Assembly: GCA_035510795.1 (NCBI GenBank)
Contig: DATKGL010000014.1
Span: forward strand, 1 to 5,223
DNA from: DATKGL01 sp035510795
Lineage (GTDB): Bacteria; Patescibacteriota; Saccharimonadia; Saccharimonadales; UBA4665
Length of the DNA stretch: 5,223 nt
Direction of reading: 5' to 3'
The notes beneath the pieces were generated by a model that was given only the letters and a program-made list of their open reading frames with translations, searched no databases and had not been told where the DNA came from. Made by a program: the position numbers and the translations under genes. Below, in pieces: positions 1 through 4,123 of this stretch (position 1 is the first letter of the stretch; the number at the start of each line of letters is the position of its first letter).

Positions 1-36
1 ATATTACTGTTTTTACTTACCATACTTATACTACCG

Positions 37-120
37 ATCCTCATCTTCTCTTCTATATATAATATATATAAATAGAGGAGAAAGGAAAGAAAGAATAATA
101 GAGAAGAATAGAAGAAAAAG
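37..120. other. Pyrimidine tract, AT core, purine tract (imperfect palindrome)
   Basis: The plus strand is strongly pyrimidine-rich up to about 54, then alternates A and T across 55-70, then is almost purely purine from 74 to 120, where only a few T residues interrupt A and G. The TTCTCTTC on the left can pair, with G-T wobble, with GAGGAGAA at 75-82 around the AT core, giving a long imperfect hairpin. The purine side contains GAGGAG at 75-80, which looks like a Shine-Dalgarno sequence, but no start codon follows at a usable distance. Function is unknown. Confidence 0.4.
52..77. repeat. AT-rich direct repeat, copy 1
   Basis: This 26-bp segment, with TCT at its left end, an alternating AT core and AGAG at its right end, matches 228-253 at 24 of 26 positions; the differences are at 61/237 and 73/249. 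Each copy is also an imperfect inverted repeat that could extrude as a hairpin. The low complexity of the core lowers the significance, but the non-AT ends are conserved as well. Confidence 0.45.
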
Positions 121-140
121 TTAGAATACCGGCGTTCTAA
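111..140 (-). terminator. Weak candidate intrinsic terminator, minus strand
   Basis: TTAGAA at 121-126 and TTCTAA at 135-140 are exact inverted arms, extended by a T-G wobble, around a GC-rich loop. On the minus strand the hairpin is followed directly by CTTTTTCTTC, a T-rich stretch. This has the form of an intrinsic terminator for leftward transcription, such as readthrough from the regulator gene ending at 474. The stem is short and AT-rich and lies over 300 bases past the stop codon, so the call is weak. Confidence 0.3.
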
Positions 141-227
141 GTAATGCGTCTATTAACAAACATGATGTTAAGCTGACAAGTTGACCATAGGATTAATTAA
201 ACAATAGTCCGCCTTATACTTTCTGAC

Positions 228-253
228 TCTATATATTATATATATAAAAAGAG
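228..253. repeat. AT-rich direct repeat, copy 2
   Basis: This is the second copy of the 26-bp element at 52-77, offset by 176 bases and differing at two positions. Its ends CTCT (227-230) and AGAG (250-253) are complementary, so it can fold on itself. The right end, GAG followed by CAATTAA, runs straight into the segment that can pair with the left arm of the long hairpin at 280-331. Confidence 0.45.
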
Positions 254-279
254 CAATTAATAGAAATCATTACATCCGT

Positions 280-331
280 TAATTGCAGTTGAATTAGTTA
301 TCGACGATGATAACTAATTCAACTGCAATTA
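280..331. repeat. Perfect 23-bp inverted repeat with 6-nt loop
   Basis: The left arm at 280-302 and the right arm at 309-331 are exact reverse complements over 23 bp, separated by the loop GACGAT (303-308). This is far longer and more regular than chance would give in a 5-kb window. There is no T run after it on either strand, so it does not look like a standard intrinsic terminator. It lies about 140 bases past the stop of the minus-strand regulator gene. It could be an mRNA 3'-end stabiliser, a factor-dependent termination or processing site, a cruciform bound by a protein, or a remnant of a mobile element. The perfect arms do not fit integron attC sites, which carry unpaired bases. Confidence 0.85.
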
Positions 332-473
332 TGTTAAGGTCTGCAGCTTATATTCAGTAGTGAGCAATTCTCAATTCTATGATAAAAAATAAAATTTCAG
401 TTTTCGTAAATTAGCGCGGAACGAATATATAAAGGTGGCAGTACAACAACCATTCGAACTTAATTCGATAACT

Positions 474-1250
474 TTATTTGTGCGGCAATGATTTGTAGTA
501 TGGCATGGCTTTCAAACAATTATCTAGGAGATGCCACAATTGTAAAAACGCGCCTGCAACAACCGGGTTAGTGATGGTAATGGCATGAGGTTCCACTCCG
601 TATAGTATTATTAACAGCGAAGACTCAGTCACGCTCCACTCGACAGGTGAATTGTAATCCTCGTATTTCATCCAAGTGGTTGTTAAATTACTCCGCTCGT
701 GGCTTTTATAATTAATTGGCCCCTTACCTTCGTCAGGTAAAATACCATATCTGTTCGAACCAAGCCTGCTCGGGCTAATGCGGATTTCATGCATGGTCTC
801 GAACCCCATTAGCGGGATGTCGGCCGGCGTACGGATAAAGTAAATGTCTTCATTCAAATTAATTTGGTTTCGAAATACATCAGCAACATCATGCTTGCCG
901 CTAACAACTGCTATGCTGGGCTGCTCAGTATGTTTGTAATATTTGGCAAGCAGTGTTTTCATGATATTATTAATAGCTTCTTCTTTAACCGTTGCTTCCT
1001 CCCGGACCTTAGCAGCTAGAGCGGTCAGAGCAATAGGGTTACTGAGCTGATAGATTGATTTATTGCCAGATTTTTTAAACGCCAGTCCGAGCTCAACCAA
1101 TTTATCGAATAACTTATACGTATTAGTACGAGATAAATGTAATACTGCTGCTGCTAAAGGGGGACTGATTTCGCCTTGCTCGACTAGCAGAGCATATGCC
1201 TCAGCTTGGTTTTTGGTTAAGCCAGTTGCTAGTAATTTAGTTGTTTCCAT
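474..1250 (-). CDS. TrmB-like winged helix-turn-helix transcriptional regulator
   Basis: This 258-residue protein is a likely DNA-binding regulator. Residues 10-70 form a winged helix-turn-helix of the TrmB type: GLTKNQAEAYALL opens the domain, the recognition helix is around LSRTNTYKLFDKLVELGL (39-56), and a wing with KSGNKSIYQL follows. Residues 74-108 are charged and probably form a coiled-coil dimerisation linker. Residues 110-246 form an alpha/beta C-terminal domain like the PLD-fold effector domain found in TrmB-type regulators, ending in a TITNP...LQLWHLL stretch. Founding TrmB members sense sugars in archaea, but no ligand can be assigned here. The start is fixed by the -10 box ending 7 bases upstream of the ATG, which leaves no room for a Shine-Dalgarno sequence. 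The gene is divergent from the 1414 gene and shares its control region, so autoregulation and control of that neighbour are inferred. Family confidence is high; target and ligand are unknown. Confidence 0.85.
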   Translation of the reverse strand: METTKLLATGLTKNQAEAYALLVEQGEISPPLAAAVLHLSRTNTYKLFDKLVELGLAFKKSGNKSIYQLSNPIALTALAAKVREEATVKEEAINNIMKTLLAKYYKHTEQPSIAVVSGKHDVADVFRNQINLNEDIYFIRTPADIPLMGFETMHEIRISPSRLGSNRYGILPDEGKGPINYKSHERSNLTTTWMKYEDYNSPVEWSVTESSLLIILYGVEPHAITITNPVVAGAFLQLWHLLDNCLKAMPYYKSLPHK

Positions 1251-1256
1251 TCAGCC

Positions 1257-1285
1257 AGTATAGCACGAAATACAATATATGTGAA
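1257..1285 (-). promoter_or_regulatory. Promoter of the TrmB-like gene, predicted leaderless
   Basis: On the minus strand, TTCACA (1280-1285, 5 of 6 to the -35 consensus) is followed by exactly 17 bases and then TATACT (1257-1262, 5 of 6 to the -10 consensus). Transcription should start about 7 bases past the -10 box, which is the A of the ATG at 1250. The message would therefore have essentially no 5' untranslated region. The -35 box lies inside the dyad at 1279-1299. Confidence 0.75.
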
Positions 1286-1299
1286 TATAAAATTCACAT
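1279..1299. promoter_or_regulatory. Dyad operator candidate over the regulator's -35 box
   Basis: ATGTGAAT (1279-1286) and ATTCACAT (1292-1299) are perfect 8-bp inverted arms separated by ATAAA. The site overlaps the -35 box of the divergent regulator promoter, so a dimer bound here would block that promoter. It sits about 50 bp upstream of the -35 box of the 1414 promoter, where a bound protein would more likely activate than block. The TrmB-like protein encoded alongside is the natural candidate ligand, which is an inference from position only. Confidence 0.65.
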
Positions 1300-1347
1300 T
1301 AAACTCTTGACACTTTACCTGTTATCTATAAGACTGTCAGAGCACTA

Positions 1348-1376
1348 TTGACAAATAACACAATTTTATGTAAAAT
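1348..1376 (+). promoter_or_regulatory. Sigma-70-type promoter of the 1414 gene
   Basis: A perfect -35 box TTGACA (1348-1353) is followed by a 17-base spacer and TAAAAT (1371-1376, 5 of 6 to consensus). The start of transcription is expected near 1383, giving a 5' leader of about 30 bases that contains the Shine-Dalgarno sequence of the gene. The -10 box is also half of a palindrome, ATTTTA-TG-TAAAAT (1363-1376), which could be a second control site. The TTGACA at 1307-1312 lacks a well-spaced -10 box and is not counted as a promoter. Confidence 0.75.
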
Positions 1377-1413
1377 GTCTTAATTGATTCTGAAGTGAGA
1401 GGATGCTTAATTT

Positions 1414-2295
1414 ATGAGCGAAAGATTAACCTTTGAGAACTTTAGCCCCGTCGGCCATGGGTTAGATAACATTTATCAAATTGGAGTGAATGATGAACAT
1501 CCAAGCGGTGTGGGTCAAGAAATGGCTGCAGCTTTTAACTATGATCTCACTCCTAGACCAGATGTCGATAACCTAGGTGGCCTGATTAGTGAAGTTGGTC
1601 GGAATAAAGAACTCCAAAAGAATATTGCCGTCGCCCAGTCAGTGCTGGGACCTGAAGCAGTTACAACCGCCCGCGACTGGGCTGAACGCTCAGGTTTGTT
1701 GCTCCCAGTCGAACGCATATTTACTACAGCAGAGCAAGCGGATGGCGATATCGATCTAGCGATTATCACAGGCGGTGTGCGCAATTGGATGGCGCGTCGC
1801 GCAAACCGATTAGCTGAATTGATCCCATTGAGGCGAGTTGGCGGTGTTTTGCTAGCAGCAGGCAACAGAATAATGAGCCCAGTAGAAGGACCTGATGTGG
1901 AAGAAGGAATGACTGAAGCCGATTATATGTCGACTGTTATAGCGCCTAAACTCGGAGAGCTTGGTATCAGAGCTGAGTTGTTGCGAGTGGAAACCGGTGT
2001 CGGAGATGAGGTTATGAGTCGGGTAGCTATCAAGTCGTACGATTTAGTTAACAGCTCAGCTCACATTGCCGTCGTTTCAAACGCCGGTAACTGGGTTCAA
2101 AATGCCGGACAATATCTTCGGGCCGTAAAAAAGGCTCACCCTGAATTTGATACTCAAAATGACCAACTTGAAGCCGTATCTGACTCGTTCCCGCTTGGGA
2201 CTGGGGTTGAACCTGCTGCCTCACATCAAAATCCCTTATCAGCGATTGGTCAAATAGCCCGAAATCTACAAGAATTTGCTCGTCACGCTTCATAA
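1414..2295 (+). CDS. Uncharacterised protein with probable Rossmann-type (DUF218/YdcF-like) fold
   Basis: This 293-residue protein is not confidently recognised. It has no signal peptide or membrane segment and should be cytoplasmic. From residue 113 it alternates strands and helices: IDLAIITGG (113-121), VGGVLLAAG (142-150), a helix starting TEADYM (167-172), AELLRVETG (187-195) and AHIAVVSNAG (216-225) followed by a basic helix. The order, in particular a TEA helix, a strand ending in E plus small residues, and a strand reading VVSN before an amphipathic helix, resembles DUF218/YdcF proteins, a Rossmann-like family of poorly known function. The N-terminal 110 residues look helical and match nothing I know. 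The start is supported by AGAGGA (1398-1403) ten bases upstream and by the promoter at 1348-1376. No strong terminator follows. Its position opposite a TrmB-like regulator suggests it is that regulator's target. The family assignment is tentative; the coding call is firm. Confidence 0.8.
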   Translation: MSERLTFENFSPVGHGLDNIYQIGVNDEHPSGVGQEMAAAFNYDLTPRPDVDNLGGLISEVGRNKELQKNIAVAQSVLGPEAVTTARDWAERSGLLLPVERIFTTAEQADGDIDLAIITGGVRNWMARRANRLAELIPLRRVGGVLLAAGNRIMSPVEGPDVEEGMTEADYMSTVIAPKLGELGIRAELLRVETGVGDEVMSRVAIKSYDLVNSSAHIAVVSNAGNWVQNAGQYLRAVKKAHPEFDTQNDQLEAVSDSFPLGTGVEPAASHQNPLSAIGQIARNLQEFARHAS

Positions 2296-2329
2296 CTTGT
2301 TGTATTCCGAGCCATCACAAGAAGTGAAC

Positions 2330-2337
2330 GGAGGAAG
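2330..2337 (+). promoter_or_regulatory. Orphan Shine-Dalgarno sequence
   Basis: GGAGGAAG is one of the strongest ribosome-binding sequences in the window, yet no ATG, GTG or TTG follows at a suitable distance. The only frame at good spacing would start at ATT (2340), five bases after GGAGG, and reads 11 codons to TAA at 2373-2375. It may serve a very small ORF with a non-canonical start, be a remnant of a lost gene start, or be chance in a purine-rich stretch. The rest of 2296-2452 holds only weak inverted repeats and the promoter of the next gene. Confidence 0.25.
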
Positions 2338-2414
2338 CTATTAAAACCGTTAATGATATTTCGGTAATGGCTTAATGAACCATATTCACCGACCGGTTTA
2401 ATAAATTAGAGCCA

Positions 2415-2444
2415 GTGTCATAACCATAAGAGGGTTATTATAAT
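2415..2444 (+). promoter_or_regulatory. Promoter of the flippase-like gene, predicted leaderless, with internal dyad
   Basis: A perfect -10 box TATAAT (2439-2444) lies 8 bases before the ATG at 2453, so transcription should begin at or within about two bases of the start codon. GTGTCA (2415-2420, 4 of 6) stands 18 bases upstream as a modest -35 box. ATAACC (2420-2425) and GGTTAT (2433-2438) form perfect 6-bp inverted arms that fill the spacer, a good place for a repressor or for an MerR-like protein that bends the promoter. A second reading, with a weak GAAG Shine-Dalgarno sequence at 2445-2448, cannot be excluded. Confidence 0.6.
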
Positions 2445-2452
2445 GAAGACTA

Positions 2453-3415
2453 ATGGCTAATCAAAAAGCTCACGCTAAAACCAACTTAAGTGCAAAGAGA
2501 GGACTGGGATTATTAATCTTTTTACTCTTTCTATATGTATTGCTGCCGCAAGTAAAAAAATTCCACAGTAGTCTGGCTTTACTAAAGCACGTCAATCTTT
2601 ATTGGCTCGGCTTAGCATTGTTGGCTAGTTGGCTAACTTATTTTGCTGCGGGAGCAGTCTATTGTTTTCTGAGCAAGAAGCGTTTGAATTATCAAAAGAC
2701 CGTCCTGATCCAAGTTGCCTCTAATTTTGCGAATAAGTTGTTGCCGGCCGGGGCTGGCGCAATTGGGACCAGCTACAATTACTTAAGAAATAATGGGCAC
2801 AACAAAACCCAAGCTGCGGTTGTGGTGGCCGCCAATAATATGACCGGCATCATTGGGCACATTATTATTCTGGTGACCGTTTTTAGCTTTTCTCGAAATA
2901 TAATTAATCCGTTTTCGAACATGCATTTTCATATAACGAGCAACGAATTGATAATTATCTTACTTACCGCAGCAGCAATTATTGGCGGGATTATTGTCGT
3001 GTGGCTAAAAAAAGCCAGACGAGTTCTATTTTCATTTATCGCCAGCATTGTTGGTAATCTTAAGAGCTATCGTCATCACCCAACAAGGTTAATAGCTGCG
3101 CTACTATGTGCGATCAGTATGACTCTTCTCTATGCTCTGACACTTCATGCCAGTATTGAATCAGTCGGGGTCAATGTTCCGTTTCCCCAAGTAATATTGA
3201 TTTTAACTTTTGGCATTGCCGGCGGAACTTTGGTGCCGACGCCAGGCGGTCTGGGCGGGGCAGAGGCCGGTTTACTTGGTGGCTTGGTGGCTTATCATGT
3301 ATCGAGCGGTGATGCTCTTGTAATTGTTCTGTTGTATCGTTTGTTGACCTACTGGCTGGCTCTGGCGACCGGCTTCATCGCGTTTTTTGTTTCGGGGCAA
3401 ATGGGCTATATCTGA
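2453..3415 (+). CDS. Flippase-like integral membrane protein, LPG-synthase TM / UPF0104 family
   Basis: This 320-residue protein is hydrophobic throughout, with about seven to eight membrane segments, roughly at 18-32, 46-71, 83-104, 127-147, 165-186, 212-231, 247-283 and 287-314. It carries the signatures of the family that includes the membrane half of MprF: LPAGAGAIG (97-105) in an early half-helix, GGTLVPTPGGLGGAEAG (257-273) near the end, and RLLTYW (296-301) in the last helix. MprF also has a cytosolic aminoacyl-transferase domain; it is absent here, and the length matches stand-alone family members. Such proteins are thought to move lipids or lipid-linked glycans across the membrane, so a role in envelope lipid or glycan export is inferred without a known substrate. 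The ATG at 2453 is chosen because it follows the TATAAT box and gives a basic N-terminus before the first helix. It is not in an obvious operon with the gene before it, which ends 157 bases upstream. Confidence 0.88.
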   Translation: MANQKAHAKTNLSAKRGLGLLIFLLFLYVLLPQVKKFHSSLALLKHVNLYWLGLALLASWLTYFAAGAVYCFLSKKRLNYQKTVLIQVASNFANKLLPAGAGAIGTSYNYLRNNGHNKTQAAVVVAANNMTGIIGHIIILVTVFSFSRNIINPFSNMHFHITSNELIIILLTAAAIIGGIIVVWLKKARRVLFSFIASIVGNLKSYRHHPTRLIAALLCAISMTLLYALTLHASIESVGVNVPFPQVILILTFGIAGGTLVPTPGGLGGAEAGLLGGLVAYHVSSGDALVIVLLYRLLTYWLALATGFIAFFVSGQMGYI

Positions 3416-3521
3416 AAATACATCCGGCCTATTTGGCTTAAACATTTACCACGACCAACAATATGCATCTAGGTGGCTTAGACACGACTCAGCTCTCTGT
3501 GACTAGTTATACGAAATATAT

Positions 3522-3935
3522 ATGATCGATAGTGCTTTTGTTGACGGAATAAGGCAATCGACTATTCTCGATAGTGCGATGTATGCGGGGAATAAGGTCT
3601 CAGCCACCACTTTCACGGCACCTGAAGGCGTAACTCGGATGATTGGTGTTGCGGAGACAAATTCTTCGATTCAAAATACGGTACTCAAGGAGGGCAGAGA
3701 CTACAAGGGCAGTGATAGTATTTTAAATCTGCAATTTTTAGCAGTCTACTAGCCACTGAAAGATACCGACAATAACGTTATTGGCATGTTATTTATCGGC
3801 ATCCCGCAGACTTCTGTCCTGCAAACTGCCGGGCATGCTGTTGAAATGACTTTTTTTGGCACAGCCATCTTGCTGATTTTAACGATTATTCCCGCCAATC
3901 TCATGTCTAAACAAATAGCTCGGCAGCTGGACTAA
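3522..3935 (+). pseudogene. Broken Cache-domain membrane sensor remnant
   Basis: One frame reads from ATG 3522 to an in-frame TAG at 3750-3752 (76 codons), then continues without interruption to TAA at 3933-3935. Both parts belong to one protein: the first has GNKVSATTF and a KEGRDYKGSDSIL segment, and directly after the stop comes PLKDTDNNVIGMLFIGIP, the closing strands of a Cache sensor domain. A membrane helix follows (FFGTAILLILTIIPANLMS) and then a short basic tail. In intact Cache proteins the residue before PLKD is usually E, Q or a similar residue, so a single base change from GAG, CAG or AAG explains the TAG. The N-terminal membrane anchor and the first part of the domain are missing. 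No ribosome-binding sequence precedes the ATG. Family knowledge places such domains outside the cell as small-molecule sensors. Read as a decaying gene; translation of a 76-residue fragment is unlikely to matter. Confidence 0.75.
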
Positions 3936-3988
3936 GCCACCACAGAAACAGACCAAGCTTAATTAAACAATCCGCTGATAAGTAGAAT

Positions 3989-4001
3989 ACTTCTAAGAAG
4001 T
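3989..4001. promoter_or_regulatory. Small palindrome upstream of the repeat-protein promoter
   Basis: ACTTCT (3989-3994) and AGAAGT (3996-4001) are exact inverted arms around one central base. The site lies 13 bases before the candidate -35 box at 4015, a position suited to an operator or activator site. There is no T run, so it is not a terminator. A 13-bp palindrome can arise by chance in a window of this size. Confidence 0.3.
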
Positions 4002-4014
4002 GAAATGCTTAACG

Positions 4015-4044
4015 TTGCATTTAAATATTTGCATGGTATATGAT
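4015..4044 (+). promoter_or_regulatory. Candidate promoter of the secreted repeat protein
   Basis: TTGCAT (4015-4020, 3 of 6) is followed by 18 bases and TATGAT (4039-4044, 5 of 6 to the -10 consensus). An overlapping reading is TATATG (4037-4042) preceded by TGG, an extended -10. Either gives a leader of about 70 bases before the ATG at 4124, long enough to hold the hairpin at 4091-4108. Confidence 0.45.
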
Positions 4045-4090
4045 TTGAATTACGTAGCCTGAGCTATGGGAATATTAGTTATTTAACGCA

Positions 4091-4108
4091 GCTGCTTTTT
4101 GTAGCAGC
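4091..4108 (+). promoter_or_regulatory. 5' leader hairpin next to the Shine-Dalgarno sequence
   Basis: GCTGCT (4091-4096) and AGCAGC (4103-4108) pair perfectly around the loop TTTTGT. The hairpin ends two bases before AGAGGA (4111-4116), the ribosome-binding sequence of the downstream gene. Such a stem may protect the 5' end of the message or keep the ribosome-binding site open. No T run follows, so it is not a terminator. Confidence 0.5.
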
Positions 4109-4123
4109 AAAGAGGACGGTTTT

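Larger units (their letters stand above)
1..473. other. Gene-free, structure-rich spacer downstream of the TrmB-like gene
   Basis: No convincing coding region exists here on either strand. The ATG-initiated frames are only about 9 to 11 codons long (for example 144-176, 331-360 and 379-414) and none has a Shine-Dalgarno sequence at a proper distance. No tRNA-like cloverleaf or CRISPR-like repeat is visible. What the stretch does hold is a pyrimidine-rich then purine-rich block, two copies of an AT-rich repeat, a small hairpin with a minus-strand T run, and a perfect 23-bp inverted repeat, all listed separately. It receives minus-strand transcription from the regulator gene, so some of these structures may end or stabilise that message. 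A small structured RNA is possible but unproven. Confidence 0.6.

Noticed and set aside
144..176. Short frame reading MRLLTNMMLS as a leader peptide
   Set aside because: There is no Shine-Dalgarno sequence near the ATG and no gene downstream on the plus strand for it to control.
280..331. Integron attC site or intrinsic terminator
   Set aside because: The arms pair without the extrahelical bases and core motifs of attC, and neither strand has a T run after the stem.
379..414. Short frame reading MIKNKISVFVN
   Set aside because: It has eleven codons, no ribosome-binding sequence and no continuation in any frame; too little to call a gene remnant.
1063..1263. Open frame on the plus strand antisense to the TrmB-like gene
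   Set aside because: It lies opposite the DNA-binding domain of a well-supported gene, has no ribosome-binding sequence and no recognisable protein features.
1307..1332. TTGACA with TATAAG as a second plus-strand promoter
   Set aside because: The spacer is only 14 bases, too short for a sigma-70 promoter; the pair at 1348-1376 has the ideal 17.
1539..1865. Minus-strand open frame inside the 1414 gene
   Set aside because: It is rich in Ser, Arg and Pro as expected of an antisense reading, and the plus-strand gene has promoter, ribosome-binding site and fold evidence.
2048..2293. Minus-strand open frame at the end of the 1414 gene
   Set aside because: It is fully antisense to the real gene, with no start signals and no domain.
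2443..2460. Five-codon frame overlapping the start of the flippase-like gene
   Set aside because: Its ATG lies within the -10 box of the promoter, so it should not be in the transcript.
3413..3415. TGA recoding as in Gracilibacteria or Absconditabacteria
   Set aside because: The TGA falls exactly where the membrane domain normally ends, the downstream frame reads no recognisable protein, and no gene in the window has an internal TGA.
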